Below, one piece after another: positions 8,232-14,890 of a stretch of 32,770 nucleotides of DNA. Every line of letters begins with the position of its first letter. Position 1 is the stretch's first letter. The position numbers were made by a program, and so were the translations under genes. The stretch is from Gemmiger sp. (GTDB lineage Bacteria; Bacillota; Clostridia; Oscillospirales; Ruminococcaceae): NCBI GenBank assembly GCA_028710135.1, contig JAQUSS010000003.1:29366-62135 (forward strand), in the 5' to 3' direction. Under the pieces are notes generated by a model. It was given only the letters and a program-made list of their open reading frames with translations, searched no databases and was not told the origin of the DNA.

Positions 8232-8962
8232 CCGTTATGGTCCTCCGTCAGGTAGTTGAGGTACTGGGCGTGTACCCCGGCCGAGCGGGTGCGCACCACC
8301 GGCACCGACTCGTTGTTGTTCAGCCGTATGGCCCGGGGCGATACCGCCTGCACATGGGCCGCGTTTACATAGTAGGAGCGGTGGGGGTGCAAAAAGCAGG
8401 CCAGGCTTAACAGGGGGGCCATGGCTTCCTCAAACGATACCCGCAGCTCGCTGCCCCGCACAACCCGCCCCACAAGGTGGTAGATGGGCGCGTGGCCTAC
8501 AATTTCAACATACAAAATATCGCTTACCAGCGCCGTGTGCAGCCCGCCGGGCGCCCGAAAGCTGAAGGTTTGCTGGCGGGTGTTTTGGCGCAGCTGCCAC
8601 TCGGCACAGGCGGCATCCAGCGCGGTGGTAAGTTGCTCCGCCGATACCGGCTTTAACAGATAATCGCTGGCGTGTACCGCAAAGGCGGGCAGGGCATAAT
8701 CCGGGCTGGAGGTTAAAAACAGCAGCCGGGCCGTGCAGCCGCGCCGCCGCAGCTCCCGCGCAAGCTCAATGCCGGTTTTGCCCGCCATCAAAATATCCAG
8801 CAGGTAGATATCGTAGGGCTGGGGGCAGGCAAGCAGGGCATCGGGGGTGGTGTAAAGGTCGGTCGTCAGCCCCGCCGAAGGGTGGGTGGCGGCATAGCCG
8901 GAAAGGAGCGCCAAAACATGGTTTGCGTCGTCCGCAGAGTCCTCACAGACGGCCAAGCGCAT
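8225..8962 (-). CDS. LytTR-family response regulator
   Basis: A 245-residue regulator. The receiver domain (1-120) has the acidic pair near Asp8, phospho-Asp56 in YLLDIL and Lys in YLLKPVSAEQL. A LytTR DNA-binding domain (about 135-240) includes VSFEEAMAPLLSLACFLHPHRSYYVN-type signatures (HRSYYVNAAHV, IRLNNNESVPV). LytTR proteins bind spaced direct repeats upstream of their targets. The ATG has AGGAGG at 8970-8975. The gene begins 56 bp after galM on the same strand and overlaps its kinase by 7 bp. Phosphotransfer from the downstream kinase is inferred from pairing. Confidence 0.93.
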   Translation of the reverse strand: MRLAVCEDSADDANHVLALLSGYAATHPSAGLTTDLYTTPDALLACPQPYDIYLLDILMAGKTGIELARELRRRGCTARLLFLTSSPDYALPAFAVHASDYLLKPVSAEQLTTALDAACAEWQLRQNTRQQTFSFRAPGGLHTALVSDILYVEIVGHAPIYHLVGRVVRGSELRVSFEEAMAPLLSLACFLHPHRSYYVNAAHVQAVSPRAIRLNNNESVPVVRTRSAGVHAQYLNYLTEDHNGC

Positions 8963-8977
8963 ACAAAAACCTCCTAA

Positions 8978-9012
8978 ACAAGCGGGTTTACGAGAAGGGT
9001 AGAACCGCTTGT
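8978..9012 (-). repeat. inverted repeat in the galM to response-regulator gap
   Basis: ACAAGCGG (8978-8985) and CCGCTTGT (9005-9012) are perfect 8-bp arms separated by 19 bases. The element starts 6 bases after the galM stop and ends next to the AGGAGG of the response regulator. There is no T-run, so a plain terminator is unlikely. It could be an operator or an RNA hairpin affecting expression of the two-component genes. Confidence 0.5.
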
Positions 9013-9018
9013 GAAATT

Positions 9019-10068
9019 TTATAGTGGTGCAACGTCAAATTTGTACACGGTGGTTTCATCAAACGTTTCGCCGGGGCGCAGGGTGGTATCCGGGAAATCG
9101 GGGTGGTTGGGGGAATCGGGCAGGTGCTGGGTTTCCAGGCAAACGGCATCCCGCTTGGCATAGTGGGCGTTGCCCTTGCAGGGGCCGGTGGGGGCAAGGT
9201 GGTTGCCGCTGTAAAGCTGCAAGGCGGGCTGGGTGGTCAAGGTTTCCATCCGTATGCCGGTTTCGGGGCCAACCAGCCAGGCCGCATGGCGCAGGCCGGT
9301 ATCCGGCAGCAGGTAGCATTGGTCGTACCCCTGCCCCTGGCGCAGCGCCAGGTAATCGGCCTCAATATCCCGCCCTATGGTTTTTTCGGTGTTAAAATCC
9401 ATCGGGGTGTTTTCCGCCGGCAGCTTGGTGCCGGTGGGGATGCTGGCGTCATCGGTTTCTAGGTAGGCGGGGCTTTCCACCGAAAGGCGGTGGCCCAGCA
9501 CACTGCCCGCATCGTGGCCGTTGAGGTTAAAGTAGCAGTGGTTGGTGATGTTGATAACGGTGGGGCGGTCGGTGGTGGCATAATAGCGAATCACCAGGGC
9601 GCCGCCCGCAAGCGAATACTGCACCTCCAAATTGACACACCCTGGGAAGCCATCGGTGCCATCGGGGCTTTGGGCTGTAAGCGAAACACCGCACACATCG
9701 TCAGCCATCGGCTCCATGGCAAACAGGGTGGAACCAAAGTTGTGCAGCCCGCTGTGCAGGCAGTTTGGCCCCTCGTTGGGGGTGATGTGGCAGGTTTGGC
9801 CATCCAGCGGGAAGGCTGCCCCGCCAATACGGTTGGCAAACCGGCCAACCACCGCGCCCATGCTATCGTGGTTCAGCTCATAGTCTGCCGGGGTGGGGTA
9901 GCCCAGGGCTACATCCACCGGCGCGCCGGTTTTGCTGGGGGCATATAGCCGGGCAATAATGCCGCCCAGGCTTAAAATATGTACCTCCAGCTTGGCATTT
10001 TTTAAAATGGCCACCTTTACCGGTTGGCCGGCGGTGGTTTTGCCAAAATCCTGCATGGTTACAGACAT
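9019..10068 (-). CDS. galM: galactose mutarotase (aldose 1-epimerase)
   Basis: A 349-residue cytoplasmic enzyme interconverting alpha and beta anomers of galactose or glucose, feeding the Leloir pathway. Family motifs are visible: GRFANRI (75-81), NCLHSG with His105, the catalytic acid His177 in NHCYFNLNG, YDQCYLL, and the catalytic base Glu312 in CLETQHLPDSPNHPDFP. The start at 10068 is preferred because GAGGAGG lies 9 bases upstream. The frame extends six codons further without a ribosome site. It follows a lipoprotein gene by 60 bp and precedes the LytTR response regulator by 56 bp, all on the minus strand, probably one operon. Confidence 0.94.
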   Translation of the reverse strand: MSVTMQDFGKTTAGQPVKVAILKNAKLEVHILSLGGIIARLYAPSKTGAPVDVALGYPTPADYELNHDSMGAVVGRFANRIGGAAFPLDGQTCHITPNEGPNCLHSGLHNFGSTLFAMEPMADDVCGVSLTAQSPDGTDGFPGCVNLEVQYSLAGGALVIRYYATTDRPTVINITNHCYFNLNGHDAGSVLGHRLSVESPAYLETDDASIPTGTKLPAENTPMDFNTEKTIGRDIEADYLALRQGQGYDQCYLLPDTGLRHAAWLVGPETGIRMETLTTQPALQLYSGNHLAPTGPCKGNAHYAKRDAVCLETQHLPDSPNHPDFPDTTLRPGETFDETTVYKFDVAPL

Positions 10069-10128
10069 ACGAAGGTTCCTCCTCAAGTTTTGATGTTGGC
10101 GGGTGGGGCGTATCGGCAGCCGCGGGGG

Positions 10129-11322
10129 TTAGGCCCCGGCGGCGGTTTCCAGGGTGGCTGCCAGGGCAAAGCTTACCGGGCTTACAAGGTAGGCGTTGCC
10201 GCTTTCAGGCGGGGTTAGGGTAAGGGCGGCGGGGTCGGTATCGGCGGTGCGGTAGTAGCTGGCGGCCTCACTTTGAAAAACAAGCCCGCCCGCACTCAGC
10301 GTTACGTCCGGCAGGGCAAAGGCCGCGTAGGCGGTTAAATATTCGCCATCGCCCGAGCTGATTTTAAAGCTGTATACCCCCACCAGGGCATTGTACCAGC
10401 CGGGGCCATCGGCGGGGCGCTGCCCGGTTTTGCTGGTAAGGTAGTAGCAACTGTGCAGCGCATAGTCTGAACTGGTAAAGCTGCTATCCACAGTGGCAAG
10501 CGCGGCCCCGTTTTGGGTAAGGGGCATCACCGCCGGGCGGTTTAAGGAAGCCAGGGCCGCGCCAAGCTCAGCCTTTGCTTGCAGGGTTTGCTGCCCGGCG
10601 GCATCCAAATACTGCCACCCCAGCAGGTAGTTGCCCAAATAATCGGGCACGGTGTAGCGCATGGTGGTGCGCGATAATTCGTAGCCCAGGTTTTCCAGCG
10701 TTTGGGCATCGGCGGTGGCCGTTAGGGTAACGGTATCCCCGGCGGCAAGCTCGGTGTTATGGTCGGGGGTGTAGCTGATCCAGCTATAGGGGGCGTTTAG
10801 GGTATCGGCCAGGGCAATTTGCATGGTAATGCCGGGGGCGCTGCCCGCCCAGCTTACCGTAACATTCTCAAAGGGGTCAATGGGGCGGGTGGTATCCAGC
10901 CCTGCCACGGTGGCCGTAAAGGGGGTGCATTGCAGGCTTAAACCCGCAATGCCACTCTCGGCCAAAATGGCAGCGTCCACACTGCCGTTTACCGCCACGC
11001 TATCCCCGTTGGAAAGTGCGCTTTCGGGGGTGGCCCACACCGTTAAGGCCGATAATGCCTTCAGCGCGGCGGCTTCATCGGCAGAGCCACTCTCGGGGGT
11101 GGCGGCAAGGCCCATGGCCCGGTAGATGGCATCGGCCAGGCCGGGGGTATCCACGGCCAGGGCCGCGGTACCCTCGCCGTTATAGCCGCTGTAATCCAGC
11201 GAGAGATAACGGGCAGCCTCCACCGTTTTTGGCGCGCCGCAGCCCGAGAGCAGCAGGCAGGCAAAAGCCGCCACCAGCAAAAAAAATGCGCGGCGCTTGG
11301 GGGGCGTGTAGGTTGTATACAA
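10129..11322 (-). CDS. predicted lipoprotein of unknown function, TTG start
   Basis: A 397-residue protein with basic residues (PKRR), a hydrophobic stretch and the lipobox LLSGC, lipid-modified cysteine at residue 28. The rest is rich in Ala, Thr and Ser and looks like beta-rich extracytoplasmic domains; no recognised enzyme motif is visible. The start is TTG with AGAAGG 8 bases upstream, directly after the stop of the YerC-like gene (13-bp gap). Such tight spacing implies translation linked to the upstream regulator. It could be a surface sensor or binding protein for the two-component pair further down the operon, but that is inference from position only. Confidence 0.72.
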   Translation of the reverse strand: MYTTYTPPKRRAFFLLVAAFACLLLSGCGAPKTVEAARYLSLDYSGYNGEGTAALAVDTPGLADAIYRAMGLAATPESGSADEAAALKALSALTVWATPESALSNGDSVAVNGSVDAAILAESGIAGLSLQCTPFTATVAGLDTTRPIDPFENVTVSWAGSAPGITMQIALADTLNAPYSWISYTPDHNTELAAGDTVTLTATADAQTLENLGYELSRTTMRYTVPDYLGNYLLGWQYLDAAGQQTLQAKAELGAALASLNRPAVMPLTQNGAALATVDSSFTSSDYALHSCYYLTSKTGQRPADGPGWYNALVGVYSFKISSGDGEYLTAYAAFALPDVTLSAGGLVFQSEAASYYRTADTDPAALTLTPPESGNAYLVSPVSFALAATLETAAGA

Positions 11323-11335
11323 TGGTGTTGCCTTC

Positions 11336-11656
11336 TTACTTTTGGGGCTTCAGCTTGCCGGCCTCGGCCAAATCGTGGCGAACATGGGCGGCCACCGTGC
11401 CGGTGCCGTAGTTCAGCATACGGTTCACCCGGCTTACCGTGGCGCTGGAGGCCCCGGTATCCCGCCGAATTTCGGCGTAAACCTGGCCCTCGGTCAGGCA
11501 GCAGGCAACATCGTACCGTTGCTCCATGGTGCGCAGCTCGGTCACTGCGCAAAGGTCATCAAAAAAGCGGACACATTCATCCAGGCTTTCCAACCGCAAA
11601 ATGGCCCGGTATAAAGCCAGGCTCCGCTCATCTCCATTGGTGGTTTCAGCGCGCAT
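11336..11656 (-). CDS. YerC/TrpR-like transcriptional regulator
   Basis: A 106-residue helical DNA-binding protein of the TrpR-related YerC/YecD family. The pattern includes LYRAILRLESLDECVRFFDDLC near the N terminus, then LRTMEQRYDVACCLTEGQVYAEIRRDTGASSATVSRVNRMLNYG, in which TGASSATVSRVNR is the recognition helix. The start at 11656 has AAGGAG 6 bases upstream; longer in-frame extensions run into the promoter. The gene heads an apparent operon with a lipoprotein, galM and a two-component pair. Family members are small repressors; ligand and targets here are unknown. A CTGCCCG/CGGGCAG palindrome in its leader is a candidate autoregulatory site. Confidence 0.9.
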   Translation of the reverse strand: MRAETTNGDERSLALYRAILRLESLDECVRFFDDLCAVTELRTMEQRYDVACCLTEGQVYAEIRRDTGASSATVSRVNRMLNYGTGTVAAHVRHDLAEAGKLKPQK

Positions 11657-11682
11657 GGGCTTCTCCTTCTCTGTTATCAACA

Positions 11683-11697
11683 CTGCCCGGCGGGCAG
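11683..11697. repeat. leader palindrome upstream of the YerC-like gene
   Basis: Two perfect 7-bp arms, CTGCCCG and CGGGCAG, around one central base. It lies about 25-40 bases downstream of the predicted start of transcription and upstream of the ribosome site, a natural place for an operator or a leader hairpin. Confidence 0.45.
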
Positions 11698-11726
11698 GTG
11701 GTATCCATCCGGTTCGTATTCCTTTT

Positions 11727-11755
11727 ATTCTAGCAAGTCGGGCAGGGCAAGTCAA
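11727..11755 (-). promoter_or_regulatory. sigma-A promoter of the yerC-like/galM/two-component operon
   Basis: Minus-strand TTGACT (11750-11755), 17-base spacer, TAGAAT (11727-11732). Transcription would start near 11720 and give a 5' leader of about 64 bases before the AUG at 11656. No other good promoter was noticed before the downstream genes, which supports one long transcript. Confidence 0.68.
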
Positions 11756-11849
11756 GCAAGGCGGCACTTTAGCCGGCAAAAGAATTTGCGCGCGCGGTAT
11801 AGAACCCGGTGCGGGTTTGTGGTATCATAGCCGTAGCGGGTTTTTGGCG

Positions 11850-12479
11850 TTACAGCAGCCCGCTCAGTGGCTCGCCAAGGGGCAAAATAACCACCGCGCG
11901 GCTGCCAAGCTGGCGGTAAATTTCCATAAACTGCGCGCGGGGCACCGCGGTGTTAAAACCAAGTGGGTCGGCTATAAAAAAGTTGGTATCGTCCATCCCT
12001 TTTAGCACCATGCAGTGTAGCTGGTGGAACACCCGGTGGCTGCCCCCGCCCGGCAGGGGGTAGCTGCCGCAGGGGTCGTACTGAATATCCTCAAAATGCA
12101 GCGATGCCCAAAAAATAACCGGCCGCCTTTTGCGCAGCTGGCTTACAAGGTCGGCCTCGCCGCTGCCGGTGATATCCAGCGCCGCAAAGCCGCCGCCGTT
12201 GGCCGCCATATAATGGTTGGCGGCAAACACCACCGGTCCGGCAAAGCAGTAATAGCCACAATCGGGGCGGGGGGCATCGATATGGGGGTTGCCCATATAC
12301 ACTTTGTCAGGGTCGGCCCCATACCAAACCTCGCTGCGGGGCAGGTAATGGTCGGCCAAATCGCACTTATCGGCATCAAAACCCCAATAGCGCAGCACCT
12401 GGCAACAGCTTGTAATCTCGCAGCCGTTGGGCAGCTCCGGGTTTTGTAAAATTTGGGGTACCGGCAACAAAATAGGCAT
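11850..12479 (-). CDS. C39-type papain-like cysteine peptidase-fold protein
   Basis: A 209-residue protein fitting the Peptidase_C39_2 family: LPNGCEITS with candidate nucleophile Cys20, a His in QLHCMVLKGMDD (His155), and Asp171 in IADPLG, in the right order for a Cys-His-Asp triad. There is no signal peptide, membrane segment or ABC transporter domain, so it is not a bacteriocin exporter peptidase. Relatives are often exported or phage-associated; this one appears cytoplasmic. The start has AAGGAG 10 bases upstream. It is divergent from an M19 dipeptidase gene, which suggests peptide or cell-wall peptide processing, but the substrate is unknown. Confidence 0.78.
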   Translation of the reverse strand: MPILLPVPQILQNPELPNGCEITSCCQVLRYWGFDADKCDLADHYLPRSEVWYGADPDKVYMGNPHIDAPRPDCGYYCFAGPVVFAANHYMAANGGGFAALDITGSGEADLVSQLRKRRPVIFWASLHFEDIQYDPCGSYPLPGGGSHRVFHQLHCMVLKGMDDTNFFIADPLGFNTAVPRAQFMEIYRQLGSRAVVILPLGEPLSGLL

Positions 12480-12518
12480 AGATTCACAACTCCTTTGTAG
12501 ATAGACTAGCTTGGTACT

Positions 12519-12524
12519 ATTGTA
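12519..12524 (-). promoter_or_regulatory. possible extended -10 promoter of the C39-type gene
   Basis: Minus-strand TGATACAAT gives an extended -10 (TGnTACAAT), without a clear -35. The transcript would begin near 12512 and carry a short leader with the AAGGAG site. Confidence 0.4.
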
Positions 12525-12660
12525 TCAAAAATTGGCGGCAATGGGAAGGATTTTGTTAAGGCAACGCCGCCAAAAATGGGCAACCAAACACGGTGGCCGG
12601 GGTAAGGCAAAAAAACAGCCCCCAAACGGCCAAAAACAGCGGAACAGAAAGGAAACCAAT

Positions 12661-13668
12661 ATGCGGGTATGGGATTTACATTGTGATACGTTAAGCGCAC
12701 TGCGCCACACACAGCAGGCAGGCGGGGGGGATGTGGCCGCGCGCTTTGCCAAAATTGCCACCGCCGAGGGTATGGTGGATATGGCGGGCCTGCAAGCGGG
12801 GGATTACCTGCTGCAATGCTTTGCCTGCTTTGTGAACCTGGGGGAGGGGGGCAGCCCCCTGCAAACGGCCATGGAGCAGGTGGATATTTTTTACCGCCTG
12901 CTGGATGCCTACCCCGCCCTAACCCAGGTTTGCACCCCGCAGGATGTTGCGGCCCTGCCCGGCAGCGGCAAAATTGGTGCCATGCTCACGGTGGAGGAGG
13001 GGGGCTGCTGCCTGGATAGCCTGGGCGTTTTGCGGGATTTGTATCGCCTTGGCGTGCGGATGATGACCCTGACCTGGAACCATAAAAACGGCCTGGCCAG
13101 CCCCAACAATGTGCCCGGGGACCCGGATACTGTTTGGCCCTGCGCCCCCAACACGGCGGATGGCGTAACCGAGAAGGGGCGGCAGTTTTTGGCTGAGATG
13201 GAACGGTTGCATATGCTGGTGGATGTATCGCATCTTTCGGATGCGGGCTTTTGGGATGTGGTAAACTGTACCAAGCGCCCCTTTGTTGCCAGCCATTCCA
13301 ACGCCCGCGCGCTTTGCGGCCATGTGCGCAATTTGACCGATGCAATGATCAAAACCATCGGTACGCGGGGCGGGCTGATTGGGCTAAACTACTGCGCCGC
13401 CTTTTTGGATGCCAACCCCGACCGTACCCAGCTAAAAAGCCGGGTGGCCGATATGGCCCGCCACGCCGCCTATATTATCCAACAAGGGGGCGAGGATGTT
13501 TTGGCCCTTGGCAGCGATTTTGATGGCATTGAGGGGGATTTGGAGCTGCAATCGGCTGCCGATATGCCAAAGCTTGCCCAGGGCTTGGCCGAGGCGGGCT
13601 TTACCCCCCGATTGATTGAAAAGATATTCTATAAAAACGCCCTGGAATTTTATAAAAACAACCTGTAA
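12661..13668 (+). CDS. membrane dipeptidase-family metallopeptidase (M19, renal dipeptidase)
   Basis: A 335-residue zinc dipeptidase. The metal and active-site motifs are in order: WDLHCDT with His7 and Asp9, TVEEGG with Glu112/113, LTWNHKNG, VDVSHLSD with His191, ASHSNARAL with His212, and LGSDFDGI with Asp286/288 near the end. Length matches the family. No signal peptide is visible, so despite the family name it is probably cytoplasmic and cleaves dipeptides, including D-amino-acid-containing ones in some relatives. The start at 12661 follows AAAGGA; the frame extends 50 codons upstream but without support. A serine hydrolase gene follows 95 bp downstream. Confidence 0.92.
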   Translation: MRVWDLHCDTLSALRHTQQAGGGDVAARFAKIATAEGMVDMAGLQAGDYLLQCFACFVNLGEGGSPLQTAMEQVDIFYRLLDAYPALTQVCTPQDVAALPGSGKIGAMLTVEEGGCCLDSLGVLRDLYRLGVRMMTLTWNHKNGLASPNNVPGDPDTVWPCAPNTADGVTEKGRQFLAEMERLHMLVDVSHLSDAGFWDVVNCTKRPFVASHSNARALCGHVRNLTDAMIKTIGTRGGLIGLNYCAAFLDANPDRTQLKSRVADMARHAAYIIQQGGEDVLALGSDFDGIEGDLELQSAADMPKLAQGLAEAGFTPRLIEKIFYKNALEFYKNNL

Positions 13669-13710
13669 AAATAAAAAAACCAGAGCGTAACGAAAATACA
13701 AGAAGCCTAA

Positions 13711-13743
13711 GAAAATTATACGAGAATTATAAGTGAATTATAT
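13711..13743 (+). repeat. three tandem 11-bp AT-rich repeats
   Basis: Three adjacent units, GAAAATTATAC, GAGAATTATAA and GTGAATTATAT, share the core AATTATA at exactly 11-bp spacing. They end 5 bases before the ribosome site of the downstream serine hydrolase. Helical phasing suggests a protein-binding array or an AT-rich promoter region. Confidence 0.6.
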
Positions 13744-13763
13744 TGTAATAGGAGTGATACACC

Positions 13764-14627
13764 ATGACCGACCCACGCCTAACCTTAGAAAAACGAATTG
13801 ATGCCGAGCTTTGCGGCCTGGACGCTGATTTTTGCCTGTATGCCGATGATTTGCGGGGGCACACGGTGCTGCGCGGTGGGGACGAACCGTTTGAATCGGC
13901 CTCCACCATCAAAATTTACGTGCTGGGCTGCCTGTATGCCCGCGCGGCGGCGGGCAAAGCCAGCCTGGATGCCCCCCTGACCTACCGCGCGGAGGACTAT
14001 GTAGATGGCTCGGGGATGATACGGGCCTTGGGGGTAGGGGCGGTGCTGCGCGCCAAGGATGCTGCCACCCTGATGATTATTTGCAGTGATAACATTGCCA
14101 CCAATATGTTGATAGCCTATTTGGGCCTTGCGGAGATTAACGAGTTTATCAAAAGCATTGGCTGCACCGGCACCACCTTGCACCGGGCGCTGCGCTCGGA
14201 CACTTGGGGCGAACCGCTGGGCACCATCACCCCGCGGGATATGGGCCGGTTTTTTGTGCTATTGGCAAAGGGGGCGCTGGTAAGCCCCGAGGCCAGTGCC
14301 GAGATGCGGCAAATTTTCCGCCAGCAGCACTATAACACCATGCTGGCGGGAAACCTGCCTCCCTACTACACCGATGCCGAGGAATCGGGCGCGGACGAGG
14401 ACATGATTTATACCGCCAGCAAAAGCGGCAGCATGGATGCCTGCCGCAACGATGGCGGGCTGGTACACACGCCCTATGGCGACTATGTGCTGGTAATGCT
14501 TTGCAAAAATTTTGCCAATAAGCTGGAGGTAACCGACCACCCGGCCATGGTGTACGGCGGCAAGGTAAGCCGCCTGCTGTTTGACCAATACCTGGCCCTG
14601 GAAGGCAGCTTTGTGCTGGGCGAATGA
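13764..14627 (+). CDS. class A beta-lactamase-fold serine hydrolase
   Basis: A 287-residue protein with all three motifs of the penicillin-recognising serine enzymes in class A spacing: SxxK as S47-T-I-K50, SDN at 108-110, and KSG at 220-222. No signal peptide is present, which argues against a periplasmic or secreted antibiotic-destroying beta-lactamase. An Asp-rich N terminus follows the ATG, and AGGAG lies 10 bases upstream. The gene follows an M19 dipeptidase and precedes a strong terminator. Likely activities are those of Beta-lactamase2-family hydrolases or peptidases; the substrate is not predictable. Resistance should not be inferred from the fold alone. Confidence 0.85.
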   Translation: MTDPRLTLEKRIDAELCGLDADFCLYADDLRGHTVLRGGDEPFESASTIKIYVLGCLYARAAAGKASLDAPLTYRAEDYVDGSGMIRALGVGAVLRAKDAATLMIICSDNIATNMLIAYLGLAEINEFIKSIGCTGTTLHRALRSDTWGEPLGTITPRDMGRFFVLLAKGALVSPEASAEMRQIFRQQHYNTMLAGNLPPYYTDAEESGADEDMIYTASKSGSMDACRNDGGLVHTPYGDYVLVMLCKNFANKLEVTDHPAMVYGGKVSRLLFDQYLALEGSFVLGE

Positions 14628-14636
14628 GATAAAACA

Positions 14637-14685
14637 CCACAAGGGCGAAGGCGCATTTACAGCGCCTTCGCCCTTGTGGCATTTT
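14637..14685 (+). terminator. strong intrinsic terminator after the serine hydrolase
   Basis: A perfect 18-bp stem (CCACAAGGGCGAAGGCGC and complement) with a 7-base loop is followed by CATTTT; the minus side has GTGTTTT, so it may also stop leftward transcripts. Confidence 0.83.
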
Positions 14686-14782
14686 GCGGTGTTTTGCGAA
14701 CCCCGCCCATAAATAACAAAAAATACAATAACGCAACTATAAATCATATTATACGCCACGTATAAAATATAGTATAATAAGT

Positions 14783-14804
14783 ATTATAAAATTTATTTTA
14801 TAAT
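14783..14804. repeat. AT-only inverted repeat
   Basis: ATTATAAAAT and ATTTTATAAT form perfect 10-bp arms around TT, in an AT-rich island (about 14700-14815) between two convergent genes. No gene starts here. A cruciform or protein-binding site is possible. Confidence 0.55.
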
Positions 14805-14841
14805 GGATAAAAGTTTTTGCCAGGCTTTTTTCAAAAAGCCG

Positions 14842-14881
14842 CGTACCCCCGTACTCCGTACTCTCGTACCCCCCGTATCCT
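14842..14881. repeat. five degenerate CGTAC-type tandem repeats
   Basis: CGTA(C/T) followed by pyrimidines occurs at 14842, 14850, 14857, 14865 and 14874, a 7-9 bp period. A GGCTTTTT/AAAAAGCC hairpin lies just left of it (14823-14840). The array ends 10 bases from the glycosyltransferase stop codon. Confidence 0.55.
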
Positions 14882-14890
14882 AGGGTGTGT

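Noticed and set aside
6939-8962. Complete agr quorum-sensing locus
   Set aside because: Only the AgrC/AgrA-like parts are present; no AgrB protease or AgrD-like propeptide was found nearby.
13764-14627. Antibiotic-resistance beta-lactamase
   Set aside because: The motifs are there, but there is no signal peptide and the neighbour is an intracellular-type dipeptidase. The fold alone does not support a resistance call.
14842-14881. CRISPR-like array
   Set aside because: The units are 7-9 bp and contiguous, with no spacers and no cas genes.
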